A DNA stretch of 64,000 nucleotides. Origin: Paenibacillus sp. UNC499MF (GTDB lineage: Bacteria > Bacillota > Bacilli > Paenibacillales > NBRC-103111). Below are positions 45,130-54,711 of this stretch, in pieces. The stretch is from NCBI RefSeq assembly GCF_900107975.1, contig NZ_FNVF01000001.1, positions 604,323 through 668,322 on the forward strand, given 5' to 3'. The stretch's first letter is position 1. Each line of letters begins with the position of its first letter. The position numbers were made by a program, and so were the translations under genes. A model generated the notes under the pieces. It did no database searches. It was not told the DNA's origin and saw only the letters and a list, made by a program, of their open reading frames with translations.

Positions 45130-46806
45130 TTGTCTAAGAAAAATAATGATAAAGTTCTGATTTTTGCCCTTGGCGGCGTGGGCGAAATCGGTAAAAATAT
45201 GTATGTGGTGCAGTATGCGAATGATATTGTGGTTATCGACAGCGGTTTGAAGTTTCCTGAAGAAGATATGCTGGGAATCGACATTGTCATTCCGGATATC
45301 AACTACCTGCTCGAGAATAAGGACAAGGTCCGCGGCATTTTGCTGACTCACGGCCATGAAGACCATATCGGAGGCTTGCCTTACGTACTTCGGCACTTGA
45401 ATGTGCCTGTTTACGGTACGCGGCTTACCCTCGGTCTTGTCGAGAACAAGCTGAGAGAAGCGAATCTGCTTGGCGAAACCAAGCGGATTCTGATCAATGC
45501 GGATTCCGAGCTTAATTTGGGAACGATTACAGCCACGTTCTTCAAAACCAACCACAGCATTCCGGATTCCGTCGGGGTTGCTCTTGAAACTCCCGAAGGA
45601 GTCATCGTGCACACCGGAGACTTTAAATTCGACCAGACACCGGTTAATGATCAATATGCTGACCTGCACCGGATGGCCGAAATCGGACAGAAAGGGGTAC
45701 TGGCCCTTCTTTCCGACAGCACCAATGCCGAGAAACCCGGATTCACGGGTTCTGAGAAAAGCGTCGGCGTTACTATCGAGGAAGTATTCCGCAAAGCCAA
45801 GCAGCGCGTAGTTATCGCGACTTTCGCTTCGAACATTCACCGTGTTCAGCAGGTAATCGACGCGGCTGAGGCTACCCGCCGTAAAGTTACGGTAATCGGT
45901 CGGAGTATGGTTAACGTGGTGTCGATCGCTTCGGAACTCGGATATCTTCGCGTTCCGGACGGCATGCTGATTGAACCTGAAGAAGTAAACCGCATGGCGG
46001 CCGACCGCGTGGTCGTTCTCTGTACGGGCAGCCAAGGGGAGCCGATGTCGGCTTTGACCCGTATGGCTCGCTCCACTCATCGTAAAGTGGACATTCTTCC
46101 AGGCGATACGGTAATCATTGCAGCTACTCCTATTCCGGGTAACGAGCGCTATGTCGGCCGTACGGTAGACGAACTGTTCCGCTTGGGTGCGGACGTCATC
46201 TACGGACCGGGTTCCAAGACGGGCGTACACGTTTCCGGACACGGAAGCCAGGAAGAGCTTAAGCTCATGCTGAACCTCATGAAACCGAAATATTTCATTC
46301 CGATTCACGGGGAATACCGCATGCTTCGTCTTCATGGTCAACTTGCCGAATCCGTCGGAGTTGCCCAGGAAGATATTTTCATTCTGGATAACGGGGACAC
46401 CGTTGAAATCCAGGGTGGAGTAGCTCGTAAAGGTGCAAGAATTCAGGCAGGCAACATTTTGATCGATGGACTGGGTGTCGGAGATGTAGGTAACATCGTC
46501 CTGCGCGACAGAAAGCTTCTTTCCCAAGACGGCATTCTGGTCGTTGTCGTGACATTAAGCAAACAGGATGGGACCATTCTTTCCGGTCCGGACATCATTT
46601 CCCGCGGCTTTGTATATGTCCGCGAATCCGAAGGTTTATTGGACGAAGCGAACCGTATCGTGACGAGTACGCTGAATAAGTTAATGAATGATAACGTAAA
46701 TGAATGGGCGTCTTTAAAAACACATGTGAAAGACGCGCTTGGACGATTTTTATATGAACAAACCAGAAGAAGACCAATGATTCTTCCGATCATCATGGAA
46801 GTTTAG
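45130..46806 (+). CDS. rnjB: Ribonuclease J (J2-type by locus, intact active site)
   Basis: Metallo-beta-lactamase/beta-CASP nuclease (558 residues) acting in 5'-end mRNA decay and processing. The metal motif is complete, HGHEDH with H74, H76, D78 and H79, and later GDFKFD, SDSTNAEKPG and SGHGSQEELKLML follow. The C-terminal domain ends RRPMILPIIMEV. Locus dapA-rnj-tepA and segments such as GNILIDGLGVGDVGNIVLRD fit J2 (YmfA), but B. subtilis J2 has, as I recall, a degenerate HGHDEN motif, so this copy may be more active. The start is TTG 45130 with AAGGAGG upstream. Confidence 0.9.
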   Translation: MSKKNNDKVLIFALGGVGEIGKNMYVVQYANDIVVIDSGLKFPEEDMLGIDIVIPDINYLLENKDKVRGILLTHGHEDHIGGLPYVLRHLNVPVYGTRLTLGLVENKLREANLLGETKRILINADSELNLGTITATFFKTNHSIPDSVGVALETPEGVIVHTGDFKFDQTPVNDQYADLHRMAEIGQKGVLALLSDSTNAEKPGFTGSEKSVGVTIEEVFRKAKQRVVIATFASNIHRVQQVIDAAEATRRKVTVIGRSMVNVVSIASELGYLRVPDGMLIEPEEVNRMAADRVVVLCTGSQGEPMSALTRMARSTHRKVDILPGDTVIIAATPIPGNERYVGRTVDELFRLGADVIYGPGSKTGVHVSGHGSQEELKLMLNLMKPKYFIPIHGEYRMLRLHGQLAESVGVAQEDIFILDNGDTVEIQGGVARKGARIQAGNILIDGLGVGDVGNIVLRDRKLLSQDGILVVVVTLSKQDGTILSGPDIISRGFVYVRESEGLLDEANRIVTSTLNKLMNDNVNEWASLKTHVKDALGRFLYEQTRRRPMILPIIMEV

Positions 46807-46842
46807 TCTCTCAAACTAGTCACTTAACCCAACCGAAACCAA

Positions 46843-46873
46843 AGCTCTCTCCATTTGCGGAGAGGGCTTTTTT
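46843..46873 (+). terminator. Terminator after the RNase J gene
   Basis: AGCTCTCTCC (46843-46852) pairs with GGAGAGGGCT (46859-46868), 10 bp with one U-G, followed by six T residues. Confidence 0.85.
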
Positions 46874-46974
46874 AAATGGTCCCGCACTCTATTCACCGCG
46901 GCCTGAGAACGTGTGAATAAAGTGATGGCGTTCCTGCCTACACTAACTCCGATGATCAATTAGGAGGAATAGCC

Positions 46975-48183
46975 ATGGGATACGATAATCGATATAAAGG
47001 ACAACAGAATAGACCTCCCTACACGGGAGCGGGTCTATCTCCGGACCGCTATGCAGGAAGGAACGAATATACCTCCCAGCAAGCGAATGCGGGTACATCT
47101 GGGAGCAGCAGCCCGCTCCACAGAGGAAACGGATACGGCGGACAACAGAGCGCTGGACAGAGTTCTTCCGCTGAAGCAGGACATATGTACTCTGCCTACT
47201 CGGGCGGACCTCAAAGAGGCTCCTATGGGCAGGTGAATGCCACTTCCTATAACCAGGCACCGACGTACGGCTTCAGACAAAACGAAACCTCCGGAACAGG
47301 GGAAGAAGAGATTAACGATGCCGAACGTGTGACGCTGCAGCAGGTTCATTTCGAAGAGTTCGGAGAGGGTGCTCCTGTGCTTAGAGCCGATTCTTCTCTT
47401 ACAAGCGACTACAGCCCGCGTCCTCAGGCGCCTTTTCCCGGTCCCGCCCCTTTTAACGAGCCGCCTTCTTTCCGAAACGAAGAGCAGCCGACAGAGGAGC
47501 AGAGGAAGCTGGCGGCGGTTGAGACTATCCAGCAGCTTGGGCAGATCAATACGCCGGCCGGTGAGTCTAACATCTACTGCATGAGCATTATCGGTCAAGT
47601 GGAAGGGCATATCGTTCTGCCGCCGCAAAACAAAACGACTAAATACGAACACTTGATTCCTCAGCTCGTGGCAGCCGAACAAAATCCGAAAATCGAGGGC
47701 ATCCTCGTTATTTTGAACACGGTTGGCGGCGATGTGGAAGCGGGGCTTGCCATTGCCGAGATGCTTGCAACGATTTCGAAACCTACCGTTACTCTTGTAC
47801 TGGGCGGCGGGCATAGCATCGGTGTTCCGATCGCGGTCAGCTCAAACCGTTCCTTTATCGCGGAAACGGCTACCATGACGATTCATCCGATCCGCCTGAC
47901 AGGACTTGTCATCGGTGTTCTTCAGACGTTTGAATATTTGGAGAAAATGCAGGAAAGGGTAACCCGTTTTGTCACGAAGCATTCCAAAATTTCCGAAGAA
48001 CAGTTCAAGGAGCTTATGTTCAAAACAGGTGAGCTGACAAGAGATATCGGAACCACGGTTATCGGTCAGGATGCCGTTAAATACGGATTGATCGACGAAG
48101 TGGGAGGAATCGGCCAGGCTATCGCCGAACTGAACCGGAGAATCGAGGAACGGAGAGCTTCCCGGGGAGGCGGCACGGCATGA
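46975..48183 (+). CDS. tepA: ClpP-like serine protease TepA with a long disordered N-terminus
   Basis: Translocation-enhancing protein of the ClpP/crotonase fold. The C-terminal half (about 185-402) matches TepA: nucleophile S281 in [13 protein letters not shown]304 in MTIHPIRL and [15 protein letters not shown]. The first ~185 residues are an unusual extension; residues 1-110 are rich in Tyr, Gly, Gln, Ser and Asn ([21 protein letters not shown]), the next part is Pro/Phe-rich. TepA proteins I know are about 240 residues. ATG 46975 has GGAGG 8 nt upstream, and the frame is open throughout, so the extension is probably translated. It overlaps ylzJ by 4 nt. Confidence 0.88.
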   Translation: MGYDNRYKGQQNRPPYTGAGLSPDRYAGRNEYTSQQANAGTSGSSSPLHRGNGYGGQQSAGQSSSAEAGHMYSAYSGGPQRGSYGQVNATSYNQAPTYGFRQNETSGTGEEEINDAERVTLQQVHFEEFGEGAPVLRADSSLTSDYSPRPQAPFPGPAPFNEPPSFRNEEQPTEEQRKLAAVETIQQLGQINTPAGESNIYCMSIIGQVEGHIVLPPQNKTTKYEHLIPQLVAAEQNPKIEGILVILNTVGGDVEAGLAIAEMLATISKPTVTLVLGGGHSIGVPIAVSSNRSFIAETATMTIHPIRLTGLVIGVLQTFEYLEKMQERVTRFVTKHSKISEEQFKELMFKTGELTRDIGTTVIGQDAVKYGLIDEVGGIGQAIAELNRRIEERRASRGGGTA

Positions 48184-48410
48184 CCCATTACACGATACTG
48201 CCGGATGAGGTCGTCTACGAAGGCTGGGACGAATTCGAGCCCCGCTTCCGGGACGTTGAAATCAGCGGAATCCTCATGCAGGTGGAAGCTGTCGACGAGA
48301 GCCGCGTGCGGATCGTGCGTCTGTACAGCCCGGAGCCAAAACATTACTTAAATCCGCTTTTTACGCCAGGAAGTCTGATTAATTACGTGCCCGGACCGCA
48401 GGGGATCTAG
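48180..48410 (+). CDS. ylzJ: YlzJ-like protein
   Basis: A 76-residue protein of the YlzJ-like family: [19 protein letters not shown] at the start and [19 protein letters not shown] at the end. Function unknown. Its start overlaps the tepA stop (ATGA) and it precedes spoIIIE, the same order as in B. subtilis (tepA-ylzJ-spoIIIE). Confidence 0.85.
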   Translation: MTHYTILPDEVVYEGWDEFEPRFRDVEISGILMQVEAVDESRVRIVRLYSPEPKHYLNPLFTPGSLINYVPGPQGI

Positions 48411-48446
48411 GCACTGCCGCCCGTGTTCCGCCTACCGAAACTGTGG

Positions 48447-48452
48447 TATAAT
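48447..48452 (+). promoter_or_regulatory. Likely -10 element before spoIIIE
   Basis: A perfect TATAAT lies 23 bp before the GTG start. The best -35 (TTCCGC at 48426-48431, 16 bp) is poor, so the promoter is uncertain. Confidence 0.35.
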
Positions 48453-48474
48453 GATTTATCGGAGGTGGAATAGA

Positions 48475-51069
48475 GTGGCAAAACGCCGTAAGAAAAGCAA
48501 GACGGTCAAAACTAATCTCATGTTTGAGCTGTACGGTATTTTAATCCTGATTTTCTCGGTCATTGCGCTGGCCAGGGAAGGTCATGTGGGACGTTCGTTT
48601 CATTACGTTTGCCGCTTTTTCATCGGTACGTGGGATTTTCTGATCCCGCTGATCTGCATATACATAGCACTGCATGTTATGGTGAAGCGTTCCTGGCCCT
48701 CACGATGGACAACCCGTAAAACCGGGGTTTTGTTAATTGTGACGGGTCTTCTTGTCATGAATCATATTAATTTATTCCAAGCTCTTTTTCCAAAAGGCGA
48801 CTATCAAGCTACAACGGTCTTGTCGGTAACATGGGAAGCTTTGAAGCAGGGTCTGCAGCCCGCCAACGGAAAAATTCTTCTGAACGATGTGGGGGGAGGG
48901 ATGATCGGAGCGATCATCTACAGCGTACTGTATTTTCTATTCGACGACATGGGTGCGCGTCTCGTGCAGTTCGCCTTATTTGCGATCGGGCTCATTCTGG
49001 TTACAAACTTGTCTTACGTGGAAGCCGTGCAGAAGCTGCGCGCGCGCGGGAATCGTTTTTTTACCTTGCTGGAAAAGAAATTCCAGAGCATGCAGCGCGG
49101 AAAGGCCAAATCCTCCCCGGCTGCCAAAACAAAAGGGAAGGCCGCCGTTTCCGCAAGCAAAAGCGAACGAACCTACAAAGAGCCTGACTTTCCTTATGAC
49201 GACGAATTCGACGAGGAAGTATACCGGCCGGACCCGAAGAGGAAAAAACCTCGTTTCCTCCAGCTTTTAAAGCAGCCCGGCCGTCAGCAGGATGACGATT
49301 TCGATGAGGACGACTTGGCTGTATCCGATGCCGGCAGCGTTCATCCCGAAGAGAAGGTCGTCTACAAAGTCGATTCGCCTCTGAATCCCGCTTCGCTGGA
49401 TATGAACGATGATCCTCAGGCCGACCGGGAGTTTTCCACCGTTTTCCGGGACTTTCAAGAGCAGGTGCAGAAGGAAGAAAAAATCGTCCCTTCCGCTCCG
49501 GTGCCGGGAGGCGTGACAGGCCCGGCTGCGGCCGTGGGATCGAAAGCGTCTACGTCTGCTAACGCAGAGCAGATTCCGGCCGATGAGCCGCTTGAAGCTC
49601 TGGAAGATCTTCAACTTGGTGATGCCGCCGTGCCGCCGATTCTCCCGCCTTACGACCTGCCGTCTTTGACGCTTCTTTCGAAGCCCGCGGCCGGCAAAGG
49701 CTCCGAGATGGCGGATTACAAAGCCAACGCCCGCAAGCTTGAAGCGACGCTGGAAAGCTTCGGCGTACGTGCCAAGGTGCTGGAAGTCGTGCGCGGGCCT
49801 GCGGTAACCCGGTATGAAATTCAGCCGGACGTAGGGGTGAAGGTAAGCCGGATCGTCAGCTTGACGGATGATATCGCGCTCGCCCTGGCTGCCAAAGACA
49901 TCCGGATGGAAGCGCCGATTCCCGGCAAATCCGCGATCGGCATCGAAGTGCCGAACTCGGAGGTATCCGTCGTTACGATGCGCGAGGTAATGGAGACATC
50001 CGCCTTCCAGGAAGCGAGTTCCAGATTGTCCGTAACCCTGGGCAGGGACATTTCCGGACAGCCGATTGTCGGCAATCTGGCGAAGATGCCCCATCTGCTC
50101 GTCGCGGGCGCTACGGGCTCGGGTAAATCCGTCTGTATTAACGGGATTATTACGAGTATTCTTTACAAAGCGAAGCCCAACGAAGTCAAGTTTCTGATGG
50201 TCGACCCTAAGATGGTCGAGCTCAATGTTTATAACGGTATTCCGCATCTTATGGCGCCTGTCGTCACCGATCCGAGAAGGGCATCTCTTGCCCTGAAAAA
50301 GGTCGTCGTTGAAATGGAGAAGCGGTACGAGCTGTTCTCCAAGAGCGGTACGCGGAATATTGAAGGCTACAATGCCATGCTGATCGAGAACGGTACGGAA
50401 GCTCCCCTTCCGTACATCGTCGTCATCGTGGACGAGCTGGCCGATCTGATGATGGTGGCTGCCAACGATGTGGAGGATGCCATCTGCCGGCTTGCCCAGA
50501 TGGCGCGTGCCGCCGGCATTCATCTCATCATTGCGACTCAGCGTCCGTCCGTGGATGTCATCACCGGCGTTATTAAAGCGAATATTCCTTCGCGGATCGC
50601 CTTCGGGGTATCTTCCCAGGTCGACTCGCGGACGATTTTGGACATGGTGGGAGCCGAGAAGCTTCTCGGCCGGGGCGATATGCTTTACTTGCCTGTCGGA
50701 GCGTCCAAGCCCGTTCGTGTTCAGGGCGCTTTCCTTTCCGATCAGGAGGTCGAGACGGTGGTCAATTTCGTCCGGACCCAGCAGGAAGCGAATTACCGGG
50801 AAGATATGGTGCCGCAGGTGGAAGAGCAGCCGGAACAGCAGGACGAATTCGGCGACGAGCTTTACGACCAGGCCGTGCAGATCGTTATCGAAGCCAAGCA
50901 GGCTTCGGCGTCCCTGCTCCAGAGACGGATGCGCATCGGCTATGCGCGCGCGGGACGGCTCATCGATTCCATGGAATCGAATGGAATCGTCGGGCCGCAT
51001 GAAGGAAGCAAGCCGCGTGAAGTGCTTATTTCCATGGAGCAGTTCCAGCACAATCGGATGAGTTCCTGA
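48475..51069 (+). CDS. spoIIIE: DNA translocase SpoIIIE/FtsK
   Basis: Membrane-anchored double-stranded DNA pump (864 residues) that clears chromosome from septa and moves DNA into the forespore. N-terminal part has about four membrane helices (1-190), then an acidic/Pro linker, the FtsK motor with Walker A GATGSGKS (545-552) and Walker [13 protein letters not shown], and the DNA-reading gamma winged helix at the end ([20 protein letters not shown]). GTG 48475 has GGAGGTGG; an earlier in-frame start at 48451 lacks a site. I call it SpoIIIE from locus (tepA-ylzJ-spoIIIE); a second FtsK/SftA may exist elsewhere. Confidence 0.94.
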   Translation: MAKRRKKSKTVKTNLMFELYGILILIFSVIALAREGHVGRSFHYVCRFFIGTWDFLIPLICIYIALHVMVKRSWPSRWTTRKTGVLLIVTGLLVMNHINLFQALFPKGDYQATTVLSVTWEALKQGLQPANGKILLNDVGGGMIGAIIYSVLYFLFDDMGARLVQFALFAIGLILVTNLSYVEAVQKLRARGNRFFTLLEKKFQSMQRGKAKSSPAAKTKGKAAVSASKSERTYKEPDFPYDDEFDEEVYRPDPKRKKPRFLQLLKQPGRQQDDDFDEDDLAVSDAGSVHPEEKVVYKVDSPLNPASLDMNDDPQADREFSTVFRDFQEQVQKEEKIVPSAPVPGGVTGPAAAVGSKASTSANAEQIPADEPLEALEDLQLGDAAVPPILPPYDLPSLTLLSKPAAGKGSEMADYKANARKLEATLESFGVRAKVLEVVRGPAVTRYEIQPDVGVKVSRIVSLTDDIALALAAKDIRMEAPIPGKSAIGIEVPNSEVSVVTMREVMETSAFQEASSRLSVTLGRDISGQPIVGNLAKMPHLLVAGATGSGKSVCINGIITSILYKAKPNEVKFLMVDPKMVELNVYNGIPHLMAPVVTDPRRASLALKKVVVEMEKRYELFSKSGTRNIEGYNAMLIENGTEAPLPYIVVIVDELADLMMVAANDVEDAICRLAQMARAAGIHLIIATQRPSVDVITGVIKANIPSRIAFGVSSQVDSRTILDMVGAEKLLGRGDMLYLPVGASKPVRVQGAFLSDQEVETVVNFVRTQQEANYREDMVPQVEEQPEQQDEFGDELYDQAVQIVIEAKQASASLLQRRMRIGYARAGRLIDSMESNGIVGPHEGSKPREVLISMEQFQHNRMSS

Positions 51070-51082
51070 TTCAAGTTTTAAG

Positions 51083-51116
51083 AACGCCCTGCCGGGTTTG
51101 CGGCAGGGCGTTTTTG
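51083..51116 (+). terminator. Strong terminator after spoIIIE
   Basis: AACGCCCTGCCG (51083-51094) pairs perfectly with CGGCAGGGCGTT (51101-51112), 12 bp with a 6-nt loop, then T residues. Confidence 0.92.
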
Positions 51117-51118
51117 GT

Positions 51119-51148
51119 GCATAGAACGTTTCCTCCTTTCTCATAATA
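51119..51148 (+). promoter_or_regulatory. Sigma-G (forespore) promoter for sleB
   Basis: GCATA (51119-51123), exactly 18 bp, CATAATA (51142-51148). This fits the B. subtilis sigma-G consensus GHATR-N18-CATWHTA at every defined position. It begins 3 nt after the spoIIIE terminator and 46 bp before the sleB start. Confidence 0.75.
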
Positions 51149-51193
51149 ATCACTAACAGCCAGTCATCATGAGAGAAAGGTTGATAATGGAGC

Positions 51194-52006
51194 ATGAATA
51201 AACGCATGAACAAACGATTGATCGCCATCACGGTTTGCGTCGTATTTACGCTGTTTGCCGCGCTGCAGATTAAACAAAACTTCACGACTGAAGCTACCTT
51301 CAGCAAAAATCTCATCAGTTATGGAGCCAAAGGCTCCGATGTCAACGAACTGCAGGGAAGACTCAAGTTTCTCGGATTTTACACGGGTAAGGTAGACGGC
51401 GATTACGGCTGGAGAACTCTCCGGTCCGTCAAATGGTTTCAAAGCGAGTTCGGCTTGAAAGTGGACGGCCATGTAGGCCCCAAAACGAAGCTTAAGCTGT
51501 GGGAAGCCACGAAGAGCTGGAAGCCGACGGCGGCTGAAGCCGGTAATGCGGGCAATACGGGCAATGCGGCAGGCACGGCCAATCAGGGGAATCAAGGCGG
51601 CGGTACGGCCGCTTCCGGTTCGAATCTGACGCCGACGACGCACAAAGGATTTTCCAAATCCGACCTCGATCTGATGGCCAACGCCGTTTACGGCGAATCT
51701 CGCGGCGAGCCCTACATCGGTCAGGTGGCCGTTGCGGCGGTCATTCTGAACCGCGTGGATTCGGCGAGCTTCCCCAACACCGTGTCCGGCGTGATTTTCC
51801 AGCCCGGCGCTTTTACCGCTGTAGCGGACGGCCAAATCTGGCTTACGCCGAATGAGAACGCCAAAAAAGCAGTCCGGGACGCTATCAACGGCATGGACCC
51901 TACCGGCGGCTGCGAATATTATTTTAACCCCGAAACGGCCACGTCCAAGTGGATTTGGACACGTCCGCAGGTGAAAACGATCGGCAAGCATATTTTCTGC
52001 AAATAA
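51194..52006 (+). CDS. sleB: Spore cortex-lytic enzyme SleB
   Basis: Germination-specific lytic transglycosylase for spore cortex peptidoglycan (270 residues). N-terminal signal/anchor (LIAITVCVVFTLFAAL), a peptidoglycan-binding domain (about 40-105, SDVNELQGRLKFLGFYTGKV), a Gly/Asn/Thr-rich linker (about 110-150), and the SleB/CwlJ hydrolase domain with the catalytic Glu in NAVYGESRGEPYIGQVAVA. The Shine-Dalgarno site is weak (AAAGG, 13 nt away); ATG 51206 is an alternative start. ypeB, the usual partner of sleB, is not next to it. The sigma-G promoter fits forespore expression. Confidence 0.92.
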   Translation: MNKRMNKRLIAITVCVVFTLFAALQIKQNFTTEATFSKNLISYGAKGSDVNELQGRLKFLGFYTGKVDGDYGWRTLRSVKWFQSEFGLKVDGHVGPKTKLKLWEATKSWKPTAAEAGNAGNTGNAAGTANQGNQGGGTAASGSNLTPTTHKGFSKSDLDLMANAVYGESRGEPYIGQVAVAAVILNRVDSASFPNTVSGVIFQPGAFTAVADGQIWLTPNENAKKAVRDAINGMDPTGGCEYYFNPETATSKWIWTRPQVKTIGKHIFCK

Positions 52007-52024
52007 GCTGAACTGAACAGAACG

Positions 52025-52062
52025 ACAGAGGAAGTGACCGCTCGGTTGCTTCTTCTGTTTAT
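52025..52062 (+). terminator. Terminator after sleB
   Basis: The arms 52025-52039 and 52044-52058 pair over 15 bp with several G-U pairs around a GCTC loop. Only a short T tract (TTTA) follows, so efficiency is uncertain. Confidence 0.6.
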
Positions 52063-52075
52063 GAAGGAATATAAT
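52046..52075 (+). promoter_or_regulatory. Possible promoter for the ymfF-ymfH-ymfI unit
   Basis: TTGCTT (52046-52051) and TATAAT (52070-52075), 18-bp spacing. The -35 is poor and lies within the sleB terminator stem. Confidence 0.4.
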
Positions 52076-52141
52076 GGGTATAGCCATTTGAAGAACCGAA
52101 TAGTTTAGACCCAAGACGGTTGTGAAGGGAGAACGACAGCA

Positions 52142-53428
52142 TTGAGCACTCAACAGTTTGAACGGAGTACACTGCGACAGATCCGGCTGCATGTGCTGCC
52201 AACGGACCGCTATAAAACATTCGCCATTTCCGCTTACATAGGACGTCCCCTTTCCGAGGAAGACGTGACGCAAACGGCTTTGGTCCCTTTTGTTCTTAGA
52301 AGAGGAACGGAGAGCTATCCCGATACGAAGCAGTTCCGCGAGCATCTCGATGATCTCTACGGAGCCGGCTTCGGTTTTGATATTTACAAGCGCGGAGATT
52401 ACCAGATCGTTCAATTCCGCATGGATGTGATTAACGACCGGTTCGTGTCTTCCCCGGAATCTCTTTTGGAGAAAGCCCTCTCGTTTCTGGGCGAAGCCAT
52501 TACGAAGCCCGCGGCCGAAGGAGACGCTTTTCTTTCCAACTATGTGGATTCCGAGAAGGAAACGCTGCGCAAGCGGATCGAATCGATCATTAACGATAAA
52601 ATCCGCTTCGCCGCCGAACGCTGCATTGCCGAAATGTGCAAAGGGGAGCCGTACCGGCTGCATCCGCTGGGGGAGCTGAAGGATATTCCCGCTTCCACGC
52701 CGGAATCTCTTTTTGCCTATTTCAAAAAATGGCTGGCGGAAGCGCCCATCGACCTGTATGTAGTCGGCAACACCACCCTCCAGGAAGTCGAGAACATCGT
52801 GAGCCGTTCTTTCCGGCTGGAAAGGGAAGAGAATCCCCGCTACACGCGTACCGCGCCTCAGCGCCGGACAGGGGAGACCAACGTTGTCGTGGAACGGTTC
52901 CCCGTCACGCAGGGCAAGCTGAACATGGGGCTGCGCACACCGATTACGTACGGAGACGACGCGTATCCCGCCGCGCTTATGTATAACGGCATTCTGGGCG
53001 GCTATCCGCATTCCAAGCTGTTCTTGAACGTGCGCGAAAGAGCGAGTCTCGCTTATTACGCTTCTTCCCGTCTTGACGGGCACAAAGGCATTCTGACGAT
53101 CCAATCGGGGATCGAGATGCAGAATTATGAGAAAGCGGTTGATATTATCCGCAAGCAGCTGGAAGACATGAGAACCGGCTTTATCAGCGATATCGAGCTC
53201 AGCCAGACAAGAGCGATGATAGCCAATCAGCTGCGGGAAATGCAGGATTCCGCCTTCGAGCAGATCGCGTTTGATTTCAATGCCGTCCTGTCGGGCAAAG
53301 AGCGCACGGCTCAAGAGCTGATCGACGGAGTGACGAACACAAGCATCGCAGAGATTCAGCAGGCGGCCGAGGGAGTATTCCTGGACACCATCTATTTCTT
53401 GAGGGATGAAAAGGAGGAAGCCAAGTGA
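52142..53428 (+). CDS. ymfF: M16-like peptidase partner YmfF (zinc motif absent)
   Basis: M16-family protein of 428 residues lacking the H-x-x-E-H zinc motif; the corresponding N-terminal region reads LVPFVLRRGTESYPDTKQF. The C-terminal LNVRERASLAYYASSRLDG is the typical substrate-binding R/Y region. This is what the inactive partner of a heterodimeric M16 enzyme looks like, with YmfH next door as the active subunit. TTG 52142 has AAGGGAG about 9 nt upstream. The end overlaps ymfH by 4 nt, supporting equal production. Confidence 0.88.
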   Translation: MSTQQFERSTLRQIRLHVLPTDRYKTFAISAYIGRPLSEEDVTQTALVPFVLRRGTESYPDTKQFREHLDDLYGAGFGFDIYKRGDYQIVQFRMDVINDRFVSSPESLLEKALSFLGEAITKPAAEGDAFLSNYVDSEKETLRKRIESIINDKIRFAAERCIAEMCKGEPYRLHPLGELKDIPASTPESLFAYFKKWLAEAPIDLYVVGNTTLQEVENIVSRSFRLEREENPRYTRTAPQRRTGETNVVVERFPVTQGKLNMGLRTPITYGDDAYPAALMYNGILGGYPHSKLFLNVRERASLAYYASSRLDGHKGILTIQSGIEMQNYEKAVDIIRKQLEDMRTGFISDIELSQTRAMIANQLREMQDSAFEQIAFDFNAVLSGKERTAQELIDGVTNTSIAEIQQAAEGVFLDTIYFLRDEKEEAK

Positions 53429-54711
53429 ACGTCATTCCCTATCCTCACTTAAACGAAACCTTGTATGAAGAAAAGCTTCCGAACGGCCTTCACGTGTATG
53501 TGCTGCCCAAGGAAGGCTTCCAAAAAACGTATGCGACGTTTTCCACCCGCTACGGGTCGATCGATAACCATTTTCAAGTGGAAGGCGGGCCTGAAATCCG
53601 CGTACCGGACGGAATCGCCCATTTTTTGGAGCATAAAATGTTCGAGGAGCCTACCGGCGACGTTTTCGCCACATTCGCATCCCGCGGAGCTTCCGCAAAC
53701 GCGTTTACGAGCTTCGAGAGAACGGTCTATCTTTTCTCGGCTACGGGCCAGATAATGGAGAATATCACCACCCTGATCGATTTTGTCCAGAATCCGTATT
53801 TCACCGAAGAAAATGTGGAGAAGGAAAAGGGCATCATCGGGCAGGAAATCAACATGTACCGCGACAATCCCGACTGGAGGGCTTATTACGGCCTGATCGA
53901 AGCCTTGTACAGCAAACACCCGGTCCGGATCGACATCGCGGGCACCATCCCGTCCATTACGGAAATCACGAAGGATATGCTGTACGACTGCTACCACACG
54001 TTCTACCACCCGAGCAATATGACGGTCTTTATCGCGGGCGGGGTAAATCCCGAGGAAGTGATCTCCCATATCCGGGCCAATCAGGCGGCCAAAACGTTCA
54101 AGCCCCAGGGCGAGATCCGCAGATTTTTCGAGACCGAGCCGGAAGCTGTAGAGACGGAGCGTAAGGAGACGGTTTTGCCGGTATCTCTGCCTAAATGCCT
54201 GTTTGGTTTTAAAGAAAAAGCTCTCCGTGAAGAAGGAGACGCGATCCTCAAAAGAGAGCTCACAACGAAACTGGTACTGGAAGTCCTGCTGGGCGCAAGC
54301 TCCCCGATCTACCAGAAGCTGTATAACGAAGGGCTTATTTCGGACAGCTTCAGCCATGAATATAATTCGTCTCCGGAGTATGCGTTTTCCGCGATGGGCG
54401 GGGATACGAAAGATCCGGATCTGCTGCTGAGCCGAATCCGTGAAGAGCTGGACCGCGCGAAAGCGGAAGGGCTGGACGAAGAAGCTTTCGAACGGAGCCG
54501 CAGAAAAAAAATCGGCGGATTCCTGCGGATGCTTAATTCTCCCGAGGCTATCACGAATGAGTTCACACGGTATCTGTTCAAAGGCGCCGATATGTTTAAC
54601 ATTTTGAAAGTTTACGAATCCATCACCAAGGAAGAGGCGGAGTCGAGACTCCGCGAACACTTTGACTGGAGCCGCTTTGCCGTTTCGCTCGTGCGAAGCG
54701 AGCGTCCGTGA
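53425..54711 (+). CDS. ymfH: M16 zinc peptidase YmfH
   Basis: Active-type M16 protease (428 residues): HFLEH at 66-70, FEEPTGDVFATFASRGASAN after it, and the third ligand in EKGIIGQEINMYRDNP. Substrates are unknown. GTG 53425 overlaps the ymfF stop (GTGA) and the stop overlaps ymfI the same way. Probably forms a catalytic/non-catalytic pair with YmfF, by analogy with other bacterial M16B pairs. Confidence 0.92.
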   Translation: MNVIPYPHLNETLYEEKLPNGLHVYVLPKEGFQKTYATFSTRYGSIDNHFQVEGGPEIRVPDGIAHFLEHKMFEEPTGDVFATFASRGASANAFTSFERTVYLFSATGQIMENITTLIDFVQNPYFTEENVEKEKGIIGQEINMYRDNPDWRAYYGLIEALYSKHPVRIDIAGTIPSITEITKDMLYDCYHTFYHPSNMTVFIAGGVNPEEVISHIRANQAAKTFKPQGEIRRFFETEPEAVETERKETVLPVSLPKCLFGFKEKALREEGDAILKRELTTKLVLEVLLGASSPIYQKLYNEGLISDSFSHEYNSSPEYAFSAMGGDTKDPDLLLSRIREELDRAKAEGLDEEAFERSRRKKIGGFLRMLNSPEAITNEFTRYLFKGADMFNILKVYESITKEEAESRLREHFDWSRFAVSLVRSERP

